A stretch of DNA of 64,000 nucleotides from Pectinophora gossypiella (lineage: Eukaryota > Arthropoda > Insecta > Lepidoptera > Gelechiidae), in contig NC_065433.1 of NCBI RefSeq assembly GCF_024362695.1, positions 2,015,613 to 2,079,612 of the forward strand, written 5' to 3'. Made by a program: the position numbers and the translations under genes. The notes beneath the pieces are model-generated. The model saw only the letters and a list, made by a program, of their open reading frames with translations, was not told the DNA's origin and did not search any database. Positions 1-10,285 of the stretch are shown here, piece after piece (the stretch's first letter is position 1; each line of letters opens with the position of its first letter).

Positions 1-17
1 GTGTACAATAAAGAATC

Positions 18-375
18 GAGCCGTGGTAGCCCGCTTGGTAGAACGCTTACCTCTGACTTTGAAGTCGCAGGTTCGAATCCAGCACAGGATTCCTAACCTA
101 ACCTAAACCAATGATTGCCGAATTTGTTTTCGAATTCAGGTTTGGATCATAAATGATTATTACGTGCTCAGCGGTGAAGGAAAACATCGTGTGGAAACCC
201 ACATTCTATTTCTAGATTAGCAGTCAAATACCACCTAACAAGTAATGGGCTGGTTTTCCCTTCGCGGGTTGGAAGGTCAGACGGGCAGTCGCTTTTGTAA
301 AAAACTGGACCTGTCAAATCTTCAGGTTAGGTAAGCGGACCTTATGAAATAAACGGGTTACTGCTAGGGGGATGA
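18..375 (+). mobile_element. tRNA-headed SINE (family 4)
   Basis: The head has a tRNA-like A box (TGGTAGCCCGCTTGGTAGAA) and a B box (GGTTCGAATCC). The body runs through ATTACGTGCTCAGCGGTGAA and GGGCTGGTTTTCCCTTCGC to TTCAGGTTAGGTAAGCGGAC and a GATGATG tail. Partial copies are at 4,535-4,660 (+), 17,335-17,420 (-), 25,165-25,200 (-), 42,365-42,655 (+, split by a MITE) and 49,060-49,190 (+). Confidence 0.7.
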
Positions 376-384
376 TGTACAATA

Positions 385-465
385 AAGAAAATGTCCCGGG
401 TTCGAGTCCCGGTGGGGACACACTACAAAAGTGACTTTGTGATCCCTAGTTAGGACATTACAGGC
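385..465 (+). mobile_element. SINE fragment (family 1)
   Basis: It has a B-box-like CGGGTTCGAGTCCCGGTGGG and then GTGATCCCTAGTTAGGACAT, shared with the full family 1 copies. It is followed by a block (470-560) that recurs at 58,195-58,280. Confidence 0.6.
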
Positions 466-727
466 TACGCTGTTTTGGGAGCGAATTAAAACATACAACA
501 CGTTTAACTGGTTGCCTTCCAGTGTATGTCGTAAAATCAGACAGGGGGATTGTGTTCTTTTTTTTTCTTCAAAAATACTTAAATCTAGTCAAGAGAAATA
601 AATAAATTATAAATAGTTTGCCCTTGTGTTTGTCGTAGCCGCGTCGTAGCAGCGTTACACTATCGTAGCGAATTTGTAGTGTCTCGAGGTCATTTATTTT
701 CGCTGCAATGCTTTTCACTCGCCTAAT

Positions 728-830
728 GTGACTGGTCTCCTAGCATTGCTGTTGCCCGGACCCCCAACGTTGCTCCACCGCCCTCGCTCCACGTTCCAGA
801 CACGTGTTTACTCCATTCATGAAAATCATT
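728..830 (+). repeat. 100-bp block repeated at 34,752-34,845
   Basis: CTCCTAGCATTGCTG, TGCTCCACCGCCC, CGCTCCACGT and CACTCCATTCATG-like words occur in the same order in both. No terminal structure or ORF with known function was recognised. Confidence 0.55.
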
Positions 831-1014
831 CCTACAGGGTCATAACATTTACTTTTTTATTTCATTTTTTGGGCTGGCATGTTTCACTTTTAAATTTTTA
901 CGGGTCATTTTGTTAGGTTTACAGATTAAAATTTTGACGAATAAAATGCTCACGAGCTCACCTTATTGGGATAGTCAGAGGTCATAAGAATTGGGATCTC
1001 AAAGTTACAAATTA

Positions 1015-1152
1015 GGGTGGTATTAATAAACTAATCTCAGCTGAGACTGCCCTCAAAATCATGCTCAAGTTCCTGTTTTTATATGAGAACTGTCACATTG
1101 ACATGATTTTGAGGGCAGTCTCGTAGCTGAGATTAGTTTATTAATACCACCC
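1015..1152. mobile_element. Fold-back MITE with TTA target duplication
   Basis: Terminal inverted repeats start GGGTGGTATTAATAAACTAA and extend about 50 bp with few mismatches. They are flanked by TTA on both sides (1012-1014 and 1153-1155), as in PIF/Harbinger-type elements. A sister copy is at 36,580-36,716. Confidence 0.75.
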
Positions 1153-1676
1153 TTAGATAATTAGATATATACTTAAGTATACATAAACTCACCCCAGTCA
1201 TTCTCAATGAATAGGGCAGAGCCTTGTAGTCACTTTTGTATGGTGCTTCGGATGGCCTTTACGTGCCATTGCGTTGGATTCTACACTGCTTACTGTTGTA
1301 AGTATGTTGTCGTAACATGGTCTTTGGCGGCTCGATTCTTCCGTTAACTTAGAAGATAGAATAGTTAAAAAATAGATGCATGTCTCAGCCCTATAGCGGC
1401 TTACAATATTATTTATTTGTGTGTGTATCTGCGTAAGTGTGTGTGAGCAGTGTCGAACTGAAATTGTATTGAGTGAAACAGATATGTTCTGTTGTGAAGG
1501 CAGAGGTCAACAGACATGTTCTGTTTCACTCTAACACTAGGGGTCGTAGCATTTTGATTGACCCAGTAGGGGGTACTTTTTATTTTGAAATCGTTAACCT
1601 CCTGCAGTTTCTGTGCTCCTGGATGCGCCGAAAGTTCCGCCGCCCACCGATTCTACAACTTGGCGGCGATTCTAAC

Positions 1677-1994
1677 GGCCTCTGTGGTCCAGTGGTTGAG
1701 CGTTGAGCTCACGAGGCCCCGGGTTCGAATCCCGATGGGGACATATCACAAAAATCATTTTGTGATCATTATTTTGGTTAGGACATTACAGGCACCTGAT
1801 TGTCGGAAAGTAAGACGATCTGTGTTTCGGAAAGCACGCTAAGCCGTTGGTCTCGGTTACTACTTACTGATGTAAATGAGTAATCGTTACATGAGCCATA
1901 TCAGGGGTCTTTGGCGGCTCAATAAAATAACCCTGACACCAGGGTTGATGAGGTTGGTTATCCACCTGACAACCCACACGAAAAGAAAAAGAAG
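1677..1994 (+). mobile_element. tRNA-headed SINE (family 1), first half of an inverted pair
   Basis: The head is TGGTCCAGTGGTTGAGCG (A box) and GGGTTCGAATCCCGATGGGG (B box). The body includes TTAGGACATTACAGG and TAAGCCGTTGGTC, and the tail is CACAACCCACACGA-like. It is followed directly by a copy in the opposite orientation. Confidence 0.75.
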
Positions 1995-2228
1995 ATCAAC
2001 CCTATTAAGCCGCCAAAGGCCCCTGGCTTATGTAACGATTACATACTCACTGAAGGAATTAGTCGGAACCTACCGTTTAAAGTGCCTTCCGAAGCACGGC
2101 GTTTAGCCTGCGATATCCTAACTGGAGACAGAATCACAAAGTGTTATTTTGTGATTAAGTTTCCAATGGGATTCGATTCAGGAGCTCCGGATCGTGAGCC
2201 CAATACTCAACCACTGGACCACGATGAA
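1995..2228 (-). mobile_element. tRNA-headed SINE (family 1), second half of an inverted pair
   Basis: This is the same family in reverse, with the tail at 1995 and the tRNA-like head near 2,190-2,228 (CTCAACCACTGGACCACG). It is more diverged than its partner. Together the two form an inverted repeat of about 550 bp. Confidence 0.7.
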
Positions 2229-3351
2229 AGAAGGCGATTACTTTGATAGGTACTGCAATATGGTGCTGCCCACTCCATTACGGATTACGGGCGTGAGTTT
2301 GTGTATGTGTTATGAAATTATGATTATTAAATATTTTATACATAGCGTAGAAAGAAGTCGTTTTTCTGCATGTTTGTAGGAGAGTGGGTATAATACATAC
2401 TATACAACTGTGCTTACCCCTTTGAGGATATAGGCGTGATGCTACGTCATGTTAACAAAAACAAGATTTTCCATAACACAGTTGGGTCAACCACACGTTG
2501 GCACACACGGACACTTCATACGAACAACCCCGTTTTGCACAGACACCTCAAATTGACGTCATCTTACACGCGACCGAAGGGGTGAGGTAAACCCAGCTCA
2601 GCCACTGGTGGGGAGCGGAGAGTTGCCGTTTTTTTTATACTTAGTATTATTCCTTTTTCTGTGACGTTGGTCTAACAGAACGCTCAGTGAAACGTACTTA
2701 GCTAATCTTACGATGGATGTACAACATTGCACTACCCCAATCAAGAAGACTTACTTTTTCTTTAAGCCTATTAAAGTGTCCCACTGAAAAGCAAAGCTCA
2801 AAATATGTAGTACGCACCCAAAGCAAGGTCGCGTCGTATTGTTAAAAAAAATAACTTAAGGAGAGGTATTATCAAAGCGGAAGATGGCCAATATCTACTT
2901 TGATGTAATAAAGATAGATCTTAAATTGGAGAAGATAGAAGTTAATGTAACATAAGATAGCATCACGCCTATATCCCTGACGGGGTAGGCAGAGGTGAAT
3001 AGTATATAGTAGTAGTATCCACTCATCAGCTATGTTTAAGTCCCATGTAATAAGCGAACCTATTGCCGTTAGAAAGAAAGAAAGAAAGAAAGAAACGTTT
3101 ATTATAAAGGGACACCACAAATTAACCGGGCACAAATTCTGAAAACCGCGTTATACCAATTATATCTATGATCCCAAAATTAATTCAAACAAAAAAGAAA
3201 AGTAAAAAATATTTACGCTGAATATTAATTATGTCGATGCAGTGCAGTAAATAGCAGTGTCGTGTAGTGCAAATTGTTTTAAGTATATTGTATTGCTCAT
3301 TTTGTTTATTACTAAATAAGTCACTAACGTTATATCGATTCCACGTCCTCA

Positions 3352-3470
3352 AATCATCATCATCAGCCCATTAACGTCCCCACTGCTGGGGCACGGGCCT
3401 TCCCTTTGGGTGGATAGGGAGATCGGGCCTTAAACCATCACGCGGGCCCATTGCGGATTGATGGTTAACG
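3352..3470 (-). mobile_element. SINE family 2, 3' part only
   Basis: It has ATCATCATCAGCCCATTAAC, CCCACTGCTGGGGCACGGGC and the GGGCCCATTGCGGATTGATG segment. The 5' half is absent. Confidence 0.7.
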
Positions 3471-3551
3471 TCCTCAAATACTCCTATCTCACTTTCATCA
3501 TTTCCATCATCTTCATACCTTCGTCAACACCTGGTGCGCTTTTTCCGCTTT

Positions 3552-3700
3552 GATAACGTATCCTAGCAACGAACGCACGTTGGATTCAGGCTACCAGGAA
3601 CCCATATACCACAGATAGGATAGCCAGCTTCGAATGACGTCACGATGTTTATTTCGGAAGCATCTGGTATCCTAGCAACGTGGTTTCCATGGAAACGAAG
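3552..3700. promoter_or_regulatory. Cluster of RFX/X-box-like sites with a CRE
   Basis: TATCCTAGCAACG occurs at about 3558 and again at about 3668. The second copy is followed 3 nt later by the palindromic X-box GTTTCCATGGAAAC (about 3684-3697). A CRE, TGACGTCA, lies between them near 3638. CCTAGCAAC is the classical RFX half-site, and RFX factors drive ciliary genes in animals. A related TATCCTAGCAAGA is at about 4147. A similar RFX-plus-CRE pair (GTTGCTAGGATAC, then TGACGTCA) is at 57,574-57,598. A regulatory role is inferred from the ciliary gene context. The cluster may be intronic, because dynein N-terminal exons are not seen between it and 10,146. Confidence 0.4.
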
Positions 3701-6700
3701 ACGCGGCGTATAGAACGTCAACAAAGTACTCAAACTATAACTTACTTATTACAATTTATAATGATACAAATACGTACATAATAGATAAACTCACGCCTAT
3801 TGCTTACTGGGGTAAGCAGAGACTATGGAATCAAGCCGGAAGTGTATCGGGCACAATCAAAGAGCAACTCGGGAGGAGTAGACATTCAGTAGAGCATAGG
3901 GGACTCTGCGAACCTATATGTACCCAGGACTGGTAGTTTTATAACAACTAGTTGCAGTCGGCCTGCACGCTAGACTGAATCAAGGTGCGCGCGCAGCTGC
4001 GGTGCTTGTCACACGCCCCGCCCCGCGAAAAGTGGCAGAAAATGTTGTATTGATAACTGACGCCATGGCTACTCCTCTCCGGTCCGCGGAGGTCCGTGTT
4101 GCTCTATGGGTACAATATTTTGGTACTACCAAACTCATTTCGTACATATCCTAGCAAGATCGCTCTTTTACTAGGTACCGCTATCCAGGAACGCATAAGA
4201 TTTAAAGAGGTTGCGTTGTTTCTGTGAAAATACTTCAACCTTTTCAACTGGACGGCCCGAACTACGTGTTAGAGAGAGAACGATGAGTTTTCGCAGCGTC
4301 CATGCGTTGGATCCTCCCGCAACGAGGTGCAACCTCCGCGGGTACAACGCATCAACTGGCAACAGCTACCCCGTAAAACTATGGCCCAGGAATACATATT
4401 TGCAAGGAGATCGTCGTTTCGTTCTACGTTTGAAAACCGTAATGATGGACTTTTCAGGCAACCTTCACCAAAAACAATAGAGATGGCGCTATAATAAATA
4501 ATATAGATGACATAATTATTCCAAAATACAACGTAATGGCAGAAGCTTCGAAATCAGACAGGCAGTCGCTTTCATAAAATACCGGGCCTATCAAATATTC
4601 AGGTTAGCTAAGCGGACCACGTAACAATGGCGTAACGCTAGGGAGGTGGTTGCTAGGCAATATTAGATCGTAAATAAACTAACCTTTAATAAAAGAAAAA
4701 AAAACATCTCTAAGTTTCCCAACTTAGAGATATTTTTTAAACACATTTCATAGCTCAACTTAGGTAAGCGGAATCCCTGAATTTGCCAAGAGATTATTTT
4801 AGAGCAATAACGCCGCTTATTTGTACTATATTCATGAATTGCGTAAGTTGTTATTGTGCAATATAATGTTAAAGTATTTGATTTGAAATAACGCGATAAA
4901 GGCTAAGGTGGTTGATTATAGAAAATCTGACTCGAGCTAAGCGATCAACCTATATGCACTTGAAGGCACGAAGACCTCCCAGTGCTCCGAAAACTGTCGG
5001 GAAGGATACCAAGAGCACATACTACGTGCAGAGATTGATTTTATAACATGAATGGTAGAGATAGATAACAAATAATAGCAGCCGTTTCACGTATCAACCG
5101 GAAATACGCATGCGCTATGACCAGCAAACCACGTGTTCAGGCATAACCTCACTTGTCATATTTGCACAGATTATTTTCATTCAAGAGGGTCCAGAGCCCG
5201 CTATTTACAGTATTTCATATCAAATAACGAGTAAATATAAGTACCATTATTTTTTTAACGCAAAACAAGTAGTATTCTATACTAGAACAGCGATATTGTT
5301 CAGCTATTAAGATAACCTCGAAAGTTTGCAGTTTTTTCACGTCAAATAAGTACGTAAAAGTCAAAAGTCGTTTTGGGGTTCGGACTTCCGCGTTTTCAGA
5401 TTTTTTTTACATAAAAAAATATTCATCAGGCTGTTTGCAACTTTGTCGAAATTATTGATTTTCGTCAAAGTCAGGTTGAGTTATCAGGAGTAGAGAAAAG
5501 GATGTAAGGTGGCATTACAAATCACAGTGGCTTATAAGCCGAGTCGGGATTCGAACTGATAAAACTACGATGACTGTAGTAACATATGCTACGATGTTGT
5601 ATGTCGCGGAGCTACGATTACAATAATAAAGAAAATAGTGTCAAAATAATAGCACTTGTTTGATTTTATGCGGCAATGCATTTTTAAAGGTGTTTCCAGC
5701 ATGTCAAGGTCGCTTTTCTATGCTTTTCTACTCGTAGTTACGTCAATTGGCGTGAACAGCCATTATATGTTGTGTCTCACTCACACGTAGCGAGAAACTG
5801 CCATTGCCAATTGCCAACAAGTGGAATTAAAGTGGGGTGGGCATTTCTCGGGCACGCGCGTCTGTGTGTTGAAATTGAATGAAAATCTCTAGCTGTGTGA
5901 AGGGAAAATAACAACATAAACCTCCCCGGACATGATGGTCTCCTGGTACTCCGGTCGACGATCGTGGCGTATGAACCCGATCAATAATCTCTACAATCTT
6001 TTCGCGAACTTTCTTATAACCCTTATTTTCTATGTAATAATAAATGAAAACTGCAAATCCAAATATCAAAACTGACTTGTAAAAGAATCGTGTTTCTAAT
6101 TTGCTACTAAAATATTTGAATGTTTGACGACTTTGGTGTGAAAACGGCGATTGAAAATTTTTCGGCGTTATGCGTGGATTGGTTTTTTACAAGTTTTGGA
6201 TAGTTCCTGACTTAAAGGTTAGTTTATATTGATACAAGACCTTAATTGGGAGCATATCTTCGTTGTACAAGTATGAAAATGACGAGCCCTGCCTTGGTTT
6301 CTGAATTATAGGCCCTTTTGCCACTCTTGCGGTAAAATTATGTTCACCACGCGCGCCGGTGTGCGTGCGACACCTTTGAATATAGAAACACATGGAGTTG
6401 ACATACTTAAAGAAAAAAAAATGAAAATGAAATTCTTCACTTCTTTTTCTTGTTTCCCCAGTATTTCTTATTAATTCTTCACTGAATACTAACATTTTTG
6501 GATGTTCGTTAATATTTTTTTTCGATGCATATTTATTCTTCATTGAATACTAAAATGGCGGATTGTCATAGTGAGGCCTATAGATGAGATGTTCATTGAT
6601 GGTCATACACGTTGAATTTTTTTTAATACTGGTGTCAAGTGTGTCCATGATTAAAAGATGATCATTAACGTCATATGAAAAGTTAAAATCAAGTGGTAAT

Positions 6701-7422
6701 GAATATTCGGAGCATTTTTTTTATGTTAGCCACTATGAATTAAAACTCCGAACACGGCAACATGTTAGCGATTTGAAATACTGAGAGAGATATTACCTAC
6801 TTGTATTTTTTGTCCCAACACAGTCAATTTGAGCAACTACTGGTCAATAAATAACGTACATAAAGTAATAAAACAAATGTTTTCAAATATATTGTTTTAA
6901 TTTATTATTTTTATTAAACAGAAAAGAAACATTAAATTAATAAACAGTAACTCTCTAAATTAAATTCCATACAAATAATCTCATGTGAACTATTTGTCAA
7001 AACAACATATTCAACAAAATATTTGCGAAGTTAAATCTTGTCAAAATATGGCACAAAACTAATTTTTAGCTTCACTAAAGTACTAAAATGAAATGATGCC
7101 TTTGTAAACGTGAGTGACTTTGTTAATTGTATGAAAGGAAATATTGAACTAAATATTTGATTTCAAACATAATGAAATTAAACTGCATTCTTATAACACT
7201 ATACTTAGTCATTGTTTTCTATATCACTTTGTAGTTTAATTAATGTTAGGCGTCGTTTAAAAAGGTTTATTTATCAAATTAAAGTAAAATCACAGGACTC
7301 ACGTCGAGTACTAAAATGGCCGCTGAACTGGCACGCTCGACCGCGCAGTGACATTTGAAAACGTGATTGACTTTGCTACTGACATAATTATTGCCATCTC
7401 TGTTTTTTACCGAAATTAACGA

Positions 7423-7755
7423 CCTCCATGGTCCAGTGGTTGAGCGTTGAGCTCACGATTCGGAGGTCCTGGGTTCGATTCCCAGTGGGGACATATAACG
7501 GTGAGATTTATTTTACTTTGTGGTCTCTAGTTTGTTTAGGACATTACAGGCTGATCACCTGATTGTCCAAAGGAAGATGATCCGTGCTTCGGAGGGCACG
7601 TTAAGCCCTTGGTCCCGGTTACTACTTACTGATGTAAGTAAGTAGTCGTTACATGAGCCATGTCAGAGGCCTTTGGCGGCACAATAGTACCCCTGACACC
7701 AAGGTTGATGAGGTTGGTACTGCATCTCACAACCCACACTATACATAGAAGAAGA
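7423..7755 (+). mobile_element. tRNA-headed SINE (family 1)
   Basis: A nearly full copy. The A box is in TGGTCCAGTGGTTGAGCG, the B box is GGGTTCGATTCCCAGTGGGG, and the body includes ACATTACAGGCTGATCACCT. The tail is CACAACCCACACTATACATAGAAGA-like. Confidence 0.8.
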
Positions 7756-8829
7756 CCGAAATTAATTTTAGATAAACAGAGGTCAACATCAAAATGCATG
7801 CTATTTGTATAACAGAACTCCAGCTATAAATATTGACATTATTTCATCTCCATATGTTTTTATACTCAAAGGTCGACACGGGATGACACTATAGATAGCT
7901 GTGTGAATGAACAACAACACAAACCTCCCCGCACATGATGGATTCCTGGTACACCGCTCGACAGTCGTAGCTTACGAACGCGATCAATAATCTCGACAAA
8001 CTTTTCGCGATCTTTCGAATAACTCGATTATCTAAGTAATAATAAATGAAAGCCGCAAAACTGAATATCAAAACCGACTTATTAAAGTTTCATTATTCTA
8101 ATTTGCTATTACAGTATTTTAATATTTGACGATTTGTATGTGAAAACAGCGATTAAATATTTTTCAACGTTTTGCGTGGATTGTTTTTTTTCCAAGTTTT
8201 GGATAGTTCGTGACTGAAAGGTTAGTTTATATTGATACAAGATCTTGATTGGGAGCATATCTTCACAGTACAACTACTGAAATGACGAGCCCTGTCCTGG
8301 TTTCCAAGTTATAGTCCTTTTTGCCACTCTTGCGGCAAAAGTTGAGATATTCGCCACGCGCGCCTTCTATAGACATCTGTGTGAAATAACAACAACATAA
8401 ACCTCCCCATAGGTACTATGGACTCCTGGTACACCGGTCGACGATCGTGGGTTACGAACGCGATCAATAAACTCGACAAGCTTTTCGCGACATTTCTTGT
8501 AACCCTTATTTTCTACATAATAATAAATGAAAACCGAAAAACAAAAAATCAAAACTGATTTTTAAAAGAATGATTATTCTCATTTTCTATTCAAATATTT
8601 GAATATTTGACCACAATGGTGTGAAAACAGCGATTGAAAATATTTCGGCGTTATGTGTGGATTGGTTTTTTACAAGTTTTGAGTAGTTCCTGACTTAAAG
8701 GTTAGTTTATATTGATACAAGACCTTAATTGGGAGCATATCTTCGTTGTACAAGTATGAAAATGACGAGCCCTATCTTGGTATCCCAATTATAAGACATT
8801 TTTGCAACTTTTCTAGGACCTAAACCGGC

Positions 8830-8968
8830 GTGCGTGTATTAAACGATTGATGAACGTGGGGGAAGCAAGAGAAGTGTGTCAGGATCGAAGCAAATGGAAT
8901 TCCATAGTCTCTGCTTACCCCGGTGGGAAATTGGCGTGAGTTTATGTATGTATGTTTGGCACTCTTGC
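8830..8968 (+). pseudogene. LINE ORF 3' end with GTGAGTTTATGTATG tail
   Basis: It reads RLMNVGEAREVCQDRSKWNS IVSAYPGGK and a stop, then GGCGTGAGTTTATGTATGTA. The minus-strand copy at 40,470-40,625 reads RLMNVEKAREVCQDRSKWNS. Its tail matches the tail of the about 120-bp elements. Confidence 0.7.
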
Positions 8969-10145
8969 GACAATTAACCGTTACCTGCGCCTGTATGCAA
9001 CGACATCGAATGACATCTATAGATCAGTGATGTACTGTACCTCAGGATATTCTTACTTTGTGAACATTTTAATAGTAACAAAGCAGCCAGGCTCTTGTTA
9101 CTGTTAAAAAGTTTTTACAACAAAAACAGTCCCAGTTCGGGAACGTTTCTGGGAACATCACTGGGATAATAACAACACAAACCTCCCAGCACATGATGAA
9201 CTCCTGGTACACCGGTCGACGGTCGCGGCTTACGAACGCGATCAATAATCTCGACAAGCTTTTCGCGATCTTTCTTGCAACTCGATTATCTAAGTAATCA
9301 TTAATGAAAACTGCAAAACTAAATATCAAAGCTGACTCATTAAAGAATCATGTTTCTTATTTGCTATTAAAATATTTGAATATTCGACGACATTGGTGTT
9401 AAAAGAAAGATTGAAAAATATTCGGCGTTTTGCGTGGATTGGTTTTTTCGAGTTTTCGAATAAATCGTGACTTAAAAGTTACTTTCTATCGATACGAGAT
9501 CTTAATTAGGAGCGTATCTTTCTAGTGCAAGTATTAAAAAGACGTGCCATGTCCTGGTTTCCAAATTATAGGCGTTTTAGGGACTCCTAGGGCAAAAGTT
9601 GAGGTTATGTGATAAAATCTTCAAGTGATTCTTGTAGGTTCTTACCAATTTTTGATTTTCAATAGCTCGTAAGTTGTAATGAACTCATGAAACTTCATCA
9701 GAGACAAGAATAAGTATTTAAAAGCAAGAGCATTTAATATTCGGTAAAGTAAACAACAAGACACGTGGTTTGGTCAAAAGAGCGCATGCGTTTGTGAGAA
9801 TGGAATAAATTCATTCATCAATTCGGTAGTCTCATATCCCTGATTTTATCATGTATTTAAGCCAAATGCCTCCACTAAACCAGTGGAGTTGATTGAGGAG
9901 AGGCCTGTGTCCAGCAGTGGGACGTATACAACGAGTTAGTGACATCGTAACAAAAACTTTGAGGGATGATTCAGACTATAATACTGAGTTGATATCAAGT
10001 CGAATTTTCCGTGGCAAAAGTATGGAACTGAAAATATTAAAAAGAAAAACTTCTTGAATTCTGCTAAGATGAATTATCGCTCTCAGTATTCGTTACGATG
10101 TCAGTAACACTCTGTATAGGCTGTTTATGTTTATTGTTATGTCAG

Positions 10146-10285
10146 TAACGCGTGCGTGGAGCTGAACCGCAAGAGCCTGATGGTGGAGGAGGCGGTGGAG
10201 GAAGTGCTGGACTTGGTGCGCAAGGCGGCGCAGCAGATCCGCCCCACGGAGATCAACCCGGACTTCGAGTTCCTCATCGCTGACG
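10146..10285 (+). CDS. DNAH5/8: Dynein heavy chain exon a (tail, DHC_N1)
   Basis: The acceptor ATGTCAG precedes 10146 and the donor GTACAC follows 10285. The exon starts with one base that completes a split codon and reads NACVELNRKSLMVEEAVEEV, then a stretch ending FEFLIAD. It ends in phase 1 (G), which joins exactly to the next exon (AT) to give Asp. The reading is helical and acidic, as expected for the heavy-chain tail. This is the first exon I can recognise in the window. An earlier exon must end in phase 2. Confidence 0.8.

Larger units (their letters stand above)
5900..9600. repeat. Four-copy repeat block (5.90-6.37, 7.89-8.36, 8.37-8.83 and 9.17-9.60 kb)
   Basis: Each unit is about 450 bp in the same orientation. 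On the minus strand each carries a broken reading of type IFGFAVFIYYYIENKGYKKV then REKIVEIIDRV, a possible membrane segment followed by a charged helix. Each also shares TTGATACAAGACCTTAATTG and AATGACGAGCCCTG. The frames differ between copies because of small indels, so these are not intact genes. Each unit contains CCTCC-N16-TCCTGGTAC. A SINE separates units 1 and 2. I do not recognise the protein. Confidence 0.65.
1..10145. other. Non-coding stretch left of the first dynein exon
   Basis: No dynein exon or other gene was recognised here. It holds SINE copies (18-375, 385-465, 1677-2225, 3352-3470, 7423-7755), a MITE (1015-1152), the RFX-like cluster near 3.6 kb, CpG-rich module sites (3.59, 4.18, 5.1, 5.94, 7.94, 8.42, 9.2 and 9.78 kb) and a four-copy repeat block (5.9-9.6 kb). 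A block at 728-830 recurs at 34,752-34,845. The rest is AT-rich and unassigned. By the phase of exon a, most of it should be dynein intron. Confidence 0.5.

Noticed and set aside
7423..7500. Possible true tRNA genes (also at 18, 1677, 24182, 32917, 48187, 53880 and 56611)
   Set aside because: Each has A and B boxes but lacks a complete cloverleaf with a matched acceptor stem and continues into a shared SINE body.
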